The position numbers and the translations under genes are program-made. The notes beneath the pieces were generated by a model, which saw nothing but the letters and a program-made list of their open reading frames with translations, was not told where the DNA came from and did not search any database. From Sulfurospirillaceae bacterium (GTDB lineage Bacteria > Campylobacterota > Campylobacteria > Campylobacterales > Sulfurospirillaceae), in the NCBI GenBank assembly GCA_028705785.1, contig JAQWCT010000097.1, positions 1 to 9,148 of the forward strand: a DNA stretch of 9,148 nt. Reading direction: 5' to 3'. Of this stretch, positions 1-6,607 are shown in pieces. Numbering within the stretch: the first letter of the stretch is position 1; the number at the start of each line of letters is the position of its first letter.

Positions 1-648
1 CATTTTCCCTGCCAAATCATCAGCATCCTCATAGCCGATAACATGCGCAAGTGTTGGCGTCTGTGAAAACACTTTAGGCAAGATGGCGACACTCCCTTCT
101 TTCATGCGAGATAATACAGAAAGTTTAGCTTCGATGTATGCTTCCATATCTCCATGCCAGCTTCCATGGTCAGGCTTTATCGGTAGTAGTAAGTAGATAT
201 CGGGTGTGGCTTTTTTGGTGTAATGAAAGGTAAAAGAGCTGGTTTCTAAGACCCAAATAGGCGCTTTTTCGTCTAACTCAGCCAAAGGAATACCAATATT
301 TCCCCCTGCCATCGCACCTTGTGCTTTGAGTAGATGTTCGCACATTTGCGTCGTCGTTGTTTTACCATTGGTTCCACTAATCCAAATCGAAAAAGGCATC
401 ACAGGTTCAAAGAAATCATATTCGCTGACCACATTTTTGGCTTGTTGAATTAAGGTGTGTTGTGGTGGAAATCCTGGACTTGGTATCTCTATGTCACTTG
501 TTTGTGGATCAAAGAGAGCTGGTGGCAATAAGGTGTTTCCAAATGCATCTTCACCTTTACATGTAAAGGCATCATCAAAGATTTGACAACCACCCAATTT
601 TTGAGCGATGGCTTTAGTGGTTTTTCCGTTTCCAAATAAACTTATCAT
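1..648 (-). CDS. murD: UDP-N-acetylmuramoylalanine--D-glutamate ligase, 3' part cut off by window edge
   Basis: Cytoplasmic Mur ligase that adds D-glutamate to UDP-MurNAc-L-Ala with ATP. The 216 codons visible here begin at ATG 648-646 and run off the window, so the C-terminal part (roughly 190 residues if it resembles Campylobacter MurD of about 400 aa) is missing. Residues seen: SPGFPP at 57-62 (the MurD SPG motif), the ATP P-loop GTNGKTT at 92-98, GNIGIP at 116-121, LETSS at 134-138 with a probable Mg-binding Glu135, PDH..WHG at 159-166, and AKL with Lys175 at the place of the carbamylated lysine. The N-terminal UDP-binding domain is short (about 85 residues before the P-loop), as in Campylobacterota. 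The start codon overlaps the mraY stop as TAATG, implying translational coupling. Family assignment is firm; residue roles are by analogy with E. coli MurD. Confidence 0.95.
   Translation of the reverse strand, partial: MISLFGNGKTTKAIAQKLGGCQIFDDAFTCKGEDAFGNTLLPPALFDPQTSDIEIPSPGFPPQHTLIQQAKNVVSEYDFFEPVMPFSIWISGTNGKTTTTQMCEHLLKAQGAMAGGNIGIPLAELDEKAPIWVLETSSFTFHYTKKATPDIYLLLPIKPDHGSWHGDMEAYIEAKLSVLSRMKEGSVAILPKVFSQTPTLAHVIGYEDADDLAGKM
554..569. repeat. 16-bp perfect palindrome containing TACATGTA (copy 1)
   Basis: CCTTTACATGTAAAGG is fully self-complementary and carries TACATGTA at 558-565. It lies inside murD, encoding Phe-Thr-Cys-Lys; the 8-mer starts on the third codon position. Confidence 0.8.
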
Positions 649-1712
649 TAACGAATCTTCAATGCAGTTAAGGCTAAGAGGTTAGACATGAGGGCTATAA
701 TCCAAAATCTTACAATGATTTTATTTTCAGGCCAACCTTTTACTTCAAAGTGATGATGAATAGGAGCCATGAGAAAAATTCTCTTCTTTCTGGTTTTAAA
801 ACTTCCGACTTGGAGAATCACAGAAACGGTTTCTAAGACAAAAACAAAACCGATAAGAATCAGTAAAATTTCATTTTTAGAGATAATCGCCATATAACCG
901 ATAAATGCACCAATGCTAAGACTTCCACTATCGCCCATAAAGACTTCCGCAGGATAACAGTTAAACCATAAAAAGCCGACCAGTGAGCCCATAACAGCCG
1001 TTGCAACGATAACCACTTCGCCACTTCCACCTACTTTTGGGAGTAAAAGATAGCCACTAAGCATAGCATTACCGCCCACATAAACAAAAACGGCTAGTGA
1101 AAAGATAGAAAGAATGGAAGGTACCGTAGCGAGTCCATCTAGTCCATCGGTGAGGTTGACAGCGTTACTTGCCGATATCATGACCAAAACCCAAAAGGCA
1201 AGGGCTAAAAGTTTTAAATCGAAAAGGGGATATTTGTAAAAAGGGACAAAAAAGTTGGTATCCAAATCAATCGCATCGTAAAGCATATAGGCAACCACCA
1301 AGGCGGCACCTATTTGTAAAGCGAATTTTATTTTGGGGCTTAGTCCTGCGGTGTTGCTTTTTCCAAGGATTTTTGAGAGGTCATCTTGCATTCCAATAAG
1401 TCCAAAAAGAACGATACATGTAAGACCTGTCAGGACAAAAAGATTGTTGATGCGTGCACAAATAATGATGGCGATAATCGCGGATACCAAAAAAACGATA
1501 CCCCCCATCGTAGGCGTTTTAGATTTTTTTTGATGTGTTTGAGGTGCTAAAGAGTAGATAGGTTGGTTGGCATTTTTTCGCTTCGCCCATTTGATAAACT
1601 TTGGCATTAGATAAATGGTCAATAGAAAGCTCAAAAAGAAGGCAAGCCCAGCCCTAACCGTGATATACTGAAAGATATTAATAGAAGCAAATTGATAAAA
1701 TAAGTACAACAT
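648..1712 (-). CDS. mraY: Phospho-N-acetylmuramoyl-pentapeptide-transferase (MraY)
   Basis: Integral membrane enzyme that transfers phospho-MurNAc-pentapeptide from UDP to undecaprenyl phosphate, giving lipid I. The 354 aa match the usual length (about 350-360). About ten hydrophobic segments are visible, the first near residues 18-38. Family motifs are all present: KTPTMGG at 65-71, the Asp pair Asp110-Asp111, NAVNLTDGLDG at 183-193, FMGDSGS at 258-264 (Asp261 probably catalytic or Mg-binding), and APIHHHFE at 316-323. ATG 1712-1710 is the first possible start because an in-frame TAA immediately precedes it; the ribosome site is weak (TTGGAC-like). It is the first gene of a minus-strand pair with murD and is divergent from gpmI. 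Nothing looks degraded. Confidence 0.97.
   Translation of the reverse strand: MLYLFYQFASINIFQYITVRAGLAFFLSFLLTIYLMPKFIKWAKRKNANQPIYSLAPQTHQKKSKTPTMGGIVFLVSAIIAIIICARINNLFVLTGLTCIVLFGLIGMQDDLSKILGKSNTAGLSPKIKFALQIGAALVVAYMLYDAIDLDTNFFVPFYKYPLFDLKLLALAFWVLVMISASNAVNLTDGLDGLATVPSILSIFSLAVFVYVGGNAMLSGYLLLPKVGGSGEVVIVATAVMGSLVGFLWFNCYPAEVFMGDSGSLSIGAFIGYMAIISKNEILLILIGFVFVLETVSVILQVGSFKTRKKRIFLMAPIHHHFEVKGWPENKIIVRFWIIALMSNLLALTALKIR
1415..1422. repeat. TACATGTA palindrome (copy 2)
   Basis: Inside mraY, encoding Leu-Thr-Cys-Ile (residues 97-100) on the minus strand; the 8-mer starts on the third codon position. Confidence 0.7.
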
Positions 1713-1801
1713 TTAATTAAGTCCAAGGTTGAGAGATATATTTTTATAAAAGCAATATTTTAGTAAGATATTGCTTATAAGCTTATAACAAAGGGTTCTT
1801 T
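1713..1801. promoter_or_regulatory. Divergent promoter region between mraY and gpmI
   Basis: This 89-bp AT-rich gap is the only space for promoters of both divergent units. Facing mraY (minus strand), TATAAA at 1748-1743 could be a -10 box with a leader of about 24 nt. Facing gpmI, TATAAG at 1776-1781 is the best -10 candidate, placing the ribosome site very near the transcript start. No clear -35 box is visible on either side, as is usual for Campylobacter-type sigma-70 promoters. The existence of promoters follows from gene orientation; the exact boxes are guesses. Confidence 0.5.
1750..1776. repeat. Inverted repeat (9-bp arms) in the divergent promoter
   Basis: AAGCAATAT at 1750-1758 is perfectly complementary to ATATTGCTT at 1768-1776, with a 9-base spacer. 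The right arm touches the candidate gpmI -10 box and the left arm sits just upstream of the candidate mraY -10, so a bound regulator could affect both units. It might equally be a chance dyad in AT-rich DNA. Confidence 0.55.
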
Positions 1802-1804
1802 TTG
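1791..1804 (+). promoter_or_regulatory. Ribosome binding site that fixes the TTG start of gpmI
   Basis: AAGGG at 1791-1795 lies six bases before TTG 1802-1804. No in-frame ATG occurs near the conserved N-terminal strand (LLVITDG), so the TTG start is the one that keeps the family N-terminus intact. Confidence 0.7.
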
Positions 1805-3295
1805 AAAGCAAATCTTAAAAAAACGCTACTCGTTATCACAGATGGTATTGGTCATAATGCCAATCATGAGGCAAATGCTTTTTGCCAAGCATGCAAACCC
1901 ACATATGATAAGCTTTTTTCTTCAGTACCCTATAGTCTTGTTGCCACTTCTGGTCTGAGTGTAGGGCTTCCTGAGGGTCAAATGGGAAATAGCGAAGTTG
2001 GGCATATGTGCATTGGTAGTGGTAGAATTTTGTATCAAAATCTTGTCAAAATTTCACTGGCAGCACAAGATGGTTCTTTGGCGCACAATGAAGCCTTAAC
2101 CAATCTTCTACATGTAAAGGGTGATATCCACATCATTGGTTTAGTAAGTGATGGAGGTGTTCATTCGCATATTGAGCATATCATTGATTTAGCAAAAATT
2201 GTTGAAGCAAAGGGTAAAAAAGTTTACCTTCATGTCATCACTGATGGTAGGGATGTTTCTCCTACTTCTGGGGTTAGTTTTGTGGATCAATTGATGGGTA
2301 TTTGCAATGAAAATATTAACATTGCCTCGATTTCGGGACGATTTTTTAGTATGGATAGAGACAATCGTTGGGAACGAGTTGAAATTGGATATCGCTCTAT
2401 TGTAGATGCTGAGCCCAAATGTGAAATGAGTGTGCGAGACTATCTTTTATCGATGTATGACAAAGGCATTACCGATGAATTTGTAGAGCCTGTGGCATTT
2501 GAGCCTTATAATGGTATGCATGGAAATGATGGTGTTATCTTTGCTAACTTTAGAAATGACCGTATGCGTGAACTTTCCCGCGCGATAGGTTTTAAGGAAT
2601 TTAGCGAGTTTGACCGAACGCTAAATGGTTTAGAATGTATTACGATGAGTGAATATGACAGTAGTTATCCATTCCCGATTATGTTTCAAGCCGATACACC
2701 TCAAAATACTTTGTCTGAGGCGATTTCAAGAGCGGGCTTGAGTCAATTTCATACAGCGGAAACAGAGAAATATGCACATGTCACTTTCTTTTTTAATGGA
2801 GGCGTAGAAGAGCCGAATGTGGGAGAAACCAGGCTGTTAGTTCCTAGCCCAAAGGTGAGAACCTATGACTTACAACCACAGATGAGTGCGCCACAAGTCG
2901 GAGATGCGGTTTTAAAAGCGATGGAAGAAGCCTATGATTTTATCGTGGTAAATTTTGCTAATGGCGATATGGTAGGGCACACGGGCAATCTTGAAGCGGC
3001 AACTTTAGCGGTTGAAGCAGTGGATATGGAACTAGGTCGTATTTTAGATAAAGCAGAACAAAAAGATTATGCTGTGGTGATTACGAGCGATCATGGCAAT
3101 TGTGAACAGATGAGAGATGGTGATGGGAAAGGCTTAACCAACCACACGACATTTGAAGTGTACTGTTTCGTGAAAGATGAGCGCGTCTTACATGTAAACA
3201 AAGGTGGGCTTAATAATATTGCCCCAACAGTATTAAAACTCATGGGATTAGATATTCCTAGTGAGATGGATAAGCCCTTAATAGAATTTAAATAA
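1802..3295 (+). CDS. gpmI: 2,3-bisphosphoglycerate-independent phosphoglycerate mutase
   Basis: Cytosolic, Mn-dependent enzyme of glycolysis/gluconeogenesis interconverting 3- and 2-phosphoglycerate through a phosphoserine intermediate. The 497 aa fit the family (about 490-515). Key residues in order: Asp14 (TDG), catalytic Ser64 in QMGNSEVGH (60-68), His121 (GGVHSH), TDGRD at 147-151, GRFFSMDRDNRWERV at 179-193, NFRNDR at 249-254, Lys323 (ETEKY), the metal-binding NGDMVGHTG at 387-395 (Asp389, His393), SDHGN at 429-433 (Asp430, His431) and His448 (NHTT). All expected metal and phosphate ligands appear intact. The start is TTG, set by an AAGGG site. It is the first gene of the plus-strand cluster; fabG follows after 10 bp, so both probably share a transcript. 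Confidence 0.97.
   Translation: MKANLKKTLLVITDGIGHNANHEANAFCQACKPTYDKLFSSVPYSLVATSGLSVGLPEGQMGNSEVGHMCIGSGRILYQNLVKISLAAQDGSLAHNEALTNLLHVKGDIHIIGLVSDGGVHSHIEHIIDLAKIVEAKGKKVYLHVITDGRDVSPTSGVSFVDQLMGICNENINIASISGRFFSMDRDNRWERVEIGYRSIVDAEPKCEMSVRDYLLSMYDKGITDEFVEPVAFEPYNGMHGNDGVIFANFRNDRMRELSRAIGFKEFSEFDRTLNGLECITMSEYDSSYPFPIMFQADTPQNTLSEAISRAGLSQFHTAETEKYAHVTFFFNGGVEEPNVGETRLLVPSPKVRTYDLQPQMSAPQVGDAVLKAMEEAYDFIVVNFANGDMVGHTGNLEAATLAVEAVDMELGRILDKAEQKDYAVVITSDHGNCEQMRDGDGKGLTNHTTFEVYCFVKDERVLHVNKGGLNNIAPTVLKLMGLDIPSEMDKPLIEFK
2109..2116. repeat. TACATGTA palindrome (copy 3)
   Basis: Inside gpmI, encoding Leu-His-Val (residues 103-105); starts on the second codon position. The following bases AAAGG match the right half of the 16-bp copy at 554-569, apart from one A already inside the core. 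Confidence 0.7.
3189..3196. repeat. TACATGTA palindrome (copy 4)
   Basis: Inside gpmI near its 3' end, encoding Leu-His-Val (residues 463-465); second codon position. Confidence 0.7.
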
Positions 3296-3305
3296 AAGGA
3301 AAATA

Positions 3306-4049
3306 ATGAAATTTAGTGGAAAAAATGTTTTAGTAACAGGTGCAGCAAGTGGCATTGGAAAAGAGATAGCGATTACTTTGGCAGGTTATGGACTTAAAGT
3401 TTGGATAAATTATCGTTCACGCCCTGAGCAAGCTGATGCGATTAAAGAGCAAATTGAAGCTAATGGTGGTGTCGCGGCGGTGATTGGTTTTGATGTAGCG
3501 GATGAAGAGGCTTTTATTGACGGTATTAAAACGATAGTAGACGCAGATGGTGAACTCTCTTATTTGGTCAATAATGCAGGTATCACCAATGATAAATTGG
3601 CTATGCGTATGAAAAAAGAGGATTTTACTTCTGTTTTGGACATCAATCTCACATCAGCTTTTATTGGATGTCGTGAAGCGATTAAGGTTATGAGTAAGAA
3701 ACGATTTGGAAGTGTAGTCAATATCGCTTCTATCGTTGGAGAAACAGGTAATGCTGGTCAGGTTAATTACAGTGCCAGTAAAGGTGGATTAATCGCAATG
3801 ACGAAGAGTTTTGCTCAAGAGGGAAGTGCAAGAGACATCCGATATAATGCAGTAACACCTGGATTTATTGCTACAGAGATGACAGATAAGCTTAGCGATG
3901 AGGTCAAAGATGCCTATACGACAAAAATACCGCTTAAACGATTTGGAAGTCCAAAAGATGTTGCAGAAGCGACGGCTTTTTTACTCAGCGATAGCGCAAG
4001 CTACATCACAGGAGAGGTTTTAAAGGTTAATGGCGGAATGTACATGTAG
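3306..4049 (+). CDS. fabG: 3-oxoacyl-[acyl-carrier-protein] reductase
   Basis: NADPH-dependent reductase of type II fatty acid synthesis that reduces beta-ketoacyl-ACP to beta-hydroxyacyl-ACP. It is a classical short-chain dehydrogenase of 247 aa (usual 244-250): cofactor motif TGAASGIG at 11-18, NNAG at 89-92, Asn114, catalytic Ser142, Tyr155 and Lys159 (YSASK), PGF at 185-187, and the FabG-type ending VNGGMYM. AAGGA at 3296-3300 lies 5 bases before the ATG. It is 10 bp after gpmI and 67 bp before acpP. The position beside acpP, fabF and accA supports the FabG role over the many other SDR reductases. The last codons (Tyr-Met-stop) lie in one copy of the TACATGTA palindrome. Confidence 0.96.
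   Translation: MKFSGKNVLVTGAASGIGKEIAITLAGYGLKVWINYRSRPEQADAIKEQIEANGGVAAVIGFDVADEEAFIDGIKTIVDADGELSYLVNNAGITNDKLAMRMKKEDFTSVLDINLTSAFIGCREAIKVMSKKRFGSVVNIASIVGETGNAGQVNYSASKGGLIAMTKSFAQEGSARDIRYNAVTPGFIATEMTDKLSDEVKDAYTTKIPLKRFGSPKDVAEATAFLLSDSASYITGEVLKVNGGMYM
4041..4048. repeat. TACATGTA palindrome (copy 5)
   Basis: At the very end of fabG, covering Tyr, Met and the first two bases of the TAG stop; first codon position. Confidence 0.7.
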
Positions 4050-4081
4050 ATGTATCAAACCCAAATTAAAGGTTTATTTGA

Positions 4082-4109
4082 TAAAATAGTGAAAATTTTT
4101 TATAAGGAG
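4082..4109 (+). promoter_or_regulatory. Possible acpP promoter (-10) and strong ribosome binding site
   Basis: TAAAAT at 4082-4087, preceded by T-rich DNA, resembles a Campylobacter-type -10 box and would give a leader of about 23 nt. AAGGAG at 4104-4109 is a strong Shine-Dalgarno site 7 bases before the acpP ATG. A separate promoter would fit the usual high demand for ACP; the box itself is only suggestive, while the ribosome site is clear. Confidence 0.45.
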
Positions 4110-4116
4110 CTAGTAA

Positions 4117-4347
4117 ATGGCACTATTCGATGATGTAAAAGCGGTGGTTGTAGAACAATTAAATGTAAATCCCGACGAAGTAAAAGAAGATTCTAAATTT
4201 GTGGAAGATTTGGGTGCAGATTCCCTAGATGTTGTAGAGTTAGTAATGGCTCTTGAAGAGAAATTTGATATCGAAATCCCTGATACTGATGCAGAGAAAA
4301 TCGTTACAGTTGGCAATGCCATGGCTTATATTGAGGCACATAAATAG
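4117..4347 (+). CDS. acpP: Acyl carrier protein
   Basis: Small acidic carrier that holds growing acyl chains on a 4'-phosphopantetheine arm during type II fatty acid synthesis. At 76 aa it has the standard length. The attachment site is Ser36 in GADSLDVVEL (33-42), and the recognition helix II that follows is strongly acidic and hydrophobic, as the partner enzymes require. It starts at ATG behind an AAGGAG site. It sits between fabG and fabF, and is followed by a perfect hairpin that may set its level apart from fabF. Confidence 0.98.
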   Translation: MALFDDVKAVVVEQLNVNPDEVKEDSKFVEDLGADSLDVVELVMALEEKFDIEIPDTDAEKIVTVGNAMAYIEAHK

Positions 4348-4365
4348 TCTATTACGCGTTAACTA

Positions 4366-4384
4366 AAACCCGCGATGCGGGTTT
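4366..4384 (+). terminator. Perfect GC-rich hairpin between acpP and fabF (attenuator or 3' stabiliser)
   Basis: AAACCCGC (4366-4373) and GCGGGTTT (4377-4384) form an 8-bp perfect stem with a GAT loop. The stem ends in TTT but CCCCCA follows, so there is no proper U-tract. A partial terminator or an RNA processing/stability element at the acpP 3' end is more likely than full termination, since fabF has no obvious promoter of its own in the 35 bases that remain. An ATG in the loop (4375) is in frame with fabF but has no ribosome site. Confidence 0.6.
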
Positions 4385-4405
4385 CCCCCACTATCAAGAT
4401 ATTTA

Positions 4406-4422
4406 AAGAGGATAAAAATTTG
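4406..4422 (+). promoter_or_regulatory. Ribosome binding site that fixes the TTG start of fabF
   Basis: AAGAGGA at 4406-4412 lies 7 bases before TTG 4420-4422. The protein begins with the family N-terminus (KRVVVTGIGM) right after this codon. The upstream in-frame ATG at 4375 lies in a hairpin loop, has no Shine-Dalgarno site, and would add 15 residues not typical of the family. Confidence 0.8.
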
Positions 4423-5628
4423 AAAAGAGTAGTCGTTACTGGGATTGGAATGATTAATTCCTTAGGTTTGGATAAAGAGAGTTCTTTTAAAGCTATCGTT
4501 GCAGGACAATGTGGCATTAAAAGTATTAGTTCGTTTGACACAACCGAGCATTCAGTAAAAATTGCTGGTGAAATCACAGATTTTGACCCCAATACTGTGA
4601 TGAATCCTAAAGATGTTAAAAAAGCAGACCGTTTTATTCATTTAGGTCTTAAAGCGGCGCAAGAAGCGATGGCTGATGCAAAATTTGAAAGCTTCGAATC
4701 AGAATCTTTTGGTGTCAGTTCGGCTTCTGGTGTTGGTGGATTGATTGTTATTGAAAAAAATTCTATTATCATTAGCGAAAAAGGTCCTAAAAAAGTTTCT
4801 CCATTTTTTATTCCCTCAGCACTTATCAATATACTAGGCGGAATGGTTTCTATCGAACATGGGCTTAAAGGGCCTAACCTTTCTTCGGTTACGGCTTGTG
4901 CAGCAGGTACTCACGCGATTAGTGAAGCGACAAAAACAATCATGCTGGGCTGTGCTAAAAAAATGCTAGTGGTAGGTGCAGAAGCGACGATTTGTCCTGC
5001 GGGTATTGCTGGTTTTGCATCAATGAAAGCACTTTCAACAAGAAATGAAGAGCCACTTAAAGCGTCTCGTCCTTTTGATGCAGATCGTGATGGTTTTATC
5101 ATGGGCGAGGGTGCTGGAGCACTCATTCTTGAAGTGTATGAAGATGCCATTGCAAGAGGAGCTCATATCTATGGTGAAGTGATAGGATTTGGAGAGAGCG
5201 GTGATGCACACCACATCACATCTCCTAGTTTAGATGGCCCATTTCGTGCAATGAAAATGGCTTATGAAATGGCTGGGCGACCAAAAATTGACTATATCAA
5301 TGCACATGGAACAAGTACACCAGCGAATGATAAAAATGAGACAGCTGCGATTAAAGAACTTTTTGGAGCGAATGTTCCTCAGGTGAGTTCAACTAAAGGT
5401 CAAACGGGACATTGTTTGGGTGCCGCAGGTGCAATTGAAGCAGTTATCGCTTTGATGGCAATGCGAGATGGCATTTTACCACCAACGATTAATCAAGAAA
5501 CGCTTGATCCTGATTGTGATTTGGATTATATTCCCAATGTTGCAAGAGCCTATAAGGCAGATGTAGTGATGAGTAACTCATTTGGTTTTGGTGGGACAAA
5601 TGGCTCGGTTATCTTTAAACGCGTATAA
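4420..5628 (+). CDS. fabF: 3-oxoacyl-[acyl-carrier-protein] synthase II (KAS II)
   Basis: Condensing enzyme that elongates acyl-ACP with malonyl-ACP in fatty acid synthesis; KAS II also makes cis-vaccenate. With the TTG start preferred here it is 402 aa, close to other Campylobacterota FabF and slightly short of E. coli (412). Thiolase-fold motifs: VVTGIGM near the N-terminus, nucleophile Cys160 in TACAAGTH, RPFDADRDGF at 217-226, His296 in NAHGTST, Lys326 (STKGQTGH), His331 in GHCLGAAG, and SFGFGGTNGS at 387-396. The Cys-His-His triad separates it from FabH (Cys-His-Asn). A longer reading from ATG 4375 is possible but has no ribosome site. accA follows after 9 bp, with its Shine-Dalgarno overlapping this stop codon. 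Confidence 0.95.
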   Translation: MKRVVVTGIGMINSLGLDKESSFKAIVAGQCGIKSISSFDTTEHSVKIAGEITDFDPNTVMNPKDVKKADRFIHLGLKAAQEAMADAKFESFESESFGVSSASGVGGLIVIEKNSIIISEKGPKKVSPFFIPSALINILGGMVSIEHGLKGPNLSSVTACAAGTHAISEATKTIMLGCAKKMLVVGAEATICPAGIAGFASMKALSTRNEEPLKASRPFDADRDGFIMGEGAGALILEVYEDAIARGAHIYGEVIGFGESGDAHHITSPSLDGPFRAMKMAYEMAGRPKIDYINAHGTSTPANDKNETAAIKELFGANVPQVSSTKGQTGHCLGAAGAIEAVIALMAMRDGILPPTINQETLDPDCDLDYIPNVARAYKADVVMSNSFGFGGTNGSVIFKRV

Positions 5629-5640
5629 GGGAATTTTGTG
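5627..5640 (+). promoter_or_regulatory. Ribosome binding site overlapping the fabF stop, serving the GTG start of accA
   Basis: AAGGGAA at 5627-5633 includes the last two bases of the fabF TAA and lies 4-5 bases before GTG 5638-5640. This suggests translational coupling of fabF and accA. No ATG is available near the conserved N-terminus (ATYLDFE). Confidence 0.75.
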
Positions 5641-6576
5641 GCAACTTATTTAGATTTTGAAAATGGAATTAGGCAGATTGACGAAGATATCGCTAATGCC
5701 AAAATCAAAGGTGATGGTCACGCTGTTGAGATATTAGAAAAAAGCCTCAATAAAGAGATATCTAAAACCTATAAAAATTTGAGTGAATATCAAAAACTTC
5801 AACTTGCTCGACATCCTGATCGTCCTTATGCTATAGACTATGTAAGACTTCTTTTAAGAGATTATTATGAAATTCATGGTGATCGCAATTTTGCTGATGA
5901 TGCCGCCATTATTTGTTATGTTGGCTACATTGGTGAACGCAAAGTGGTCGTCGTTGGTGAGCAAAAAGGGCGTGGAACTAAAAATAAACTCAAAAGAAAT
6001 TTTGGTATGCCTCATCCTGAAGGGTATCGAAAAGCACTTCGTATAGCTAAAATGGCAGAAAAATTTGATCTTCCTATTCTTTTTCTTGTTGATACTCCTG
6101 GTGCTTATCCTGGTATTGCAGCAGAAGAGAGAGGCCAGAGTGAAGCTATTGCTCGAAATCTTTTTGAAATGAGTAAACTTAATACTAAAAGTGTTTCTGT
6201 GGTTATTGGAGAAGGTGGAAGTGGTGGTGCTTTAGCTATCGGGGTAAGCGATAGGGTTGCGATGATGCGTTATTCTGTGTTTTCAGTTATCTCTCCTGAG
6301 GGTTGTGCTGCCATTTTATGGAACGATCCATCTAAACAAGAGAGCGCTACAAAAGCTATGAAGATTACCTCTGAAGACCTCTATAAGTTAGGGCTAATTG
6401 ATGCGATTATAGAAGAGCCATTGGTTGGGGGACATCGTGATAAAGAGAGTGCCGCTAAAGCCCTTGGAGCCTATTTTGAAAAATCATTGGCTGAATTAGA
6501 TCAACTAAGTAATGAAGAACGACTTGCAAAACGCTATGAAAGAATCACTTCCATCGGAGCCTACGAAGAGCGTTAA
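5638..6576 (+). CDS. accA: Acetyl-CoA carboxylase carboxyltransferase subunit alpha
   Basis: With AccD it forms the carboxyltransferase that moves CO2 from biotinylated AccB to acetyl-CoA, giving malonyl-CoA, the first committed step of fatty acid synthesis. The 312 aa equal the family length in this phylum. An N-terminal helical part (about 1-60) precedes a crotonase-fold carboxyltransferase domain with GRGTKNK at 111-117, NFGMPHPEGYRKA at 121-133, VDTPGAYPG at 151-159, AEERGQSEAIA at 162-172, GEGGSGGALAIG at 191-202 (the backbone turn that holds the thioester oxyanion) and ISPEGCAAILW at 218-228. The GTG start is set by AAGGGAA. It is the last gene of the cluster: a strong hairpin overlaps its stop codon. 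accD, accB and accC are not in the window. Confidence 0.97.
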   Translation: MATYLDFENGIRQIDEDIANAKIKGDGHAVEILEKSLNKEISKTYKNLSEYQKLQLARHPDRPYAIDYVRLLLRDYYEIHGDRNFADDAAIICYVGYIGERKVVVVGEQKGRGTKNKLKRNFGMPHPEGYRKALRIAKMAEKFDLPILFLVDTPGAYPGIAAEERGQSEAIARNLFEMSKLNTKSVSVVIGEGGSGGALAIGVSDRVAMMRYSVFSVISPEGCAAILWNDPSKQESATKAMKITSEDLYKLGLIDAIIEEPLVGGHRDKESAAKALGAYFEKSLAELDQLSNEERLAKRYERITSIGAYEER

Positions 6577-6605
6577 GAGCATCTAAATGCTCTTAACTTT
6601 TAAAA
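6572..6605 (+). terminator. Rho-independent terminator overlapping the accA stop
   Basis: GTTAAGAGCAT (6572-6582) and ATGCTCTTAAC (6587-6597) form a perfect 11-bp stem with a CTAA loop, followed by TTTT and AT-rich DNA. The stem includes the accA stop codon. The T-tract is on the plus strand; read on the minus strand the hairpin is followed by CGCTCTTCG, so it is oriented to end the gpmI-accA transcript and would be a poorer terminator for the convergent cytochrome gene. Confidence 0.85.
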
Positions 6606-6607
6606 TT

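Noticed and set aside
1333..1533. Plus-strand open frame inside mraY
   Set aside because: It is antisense to a conserved membrane-protein gene and shows no family motif.
4110..5150. Minus-strand open frames antisense to acpP and fabF (4110-4322, 4359-4592, 4638-4829, 4911-5150)
   Set aside because: They lie wholly opposite strongly conserved genes, have Ser-rich low-complexity translations typical of antisense frames, and lack ribosome sites or recognisable domains.
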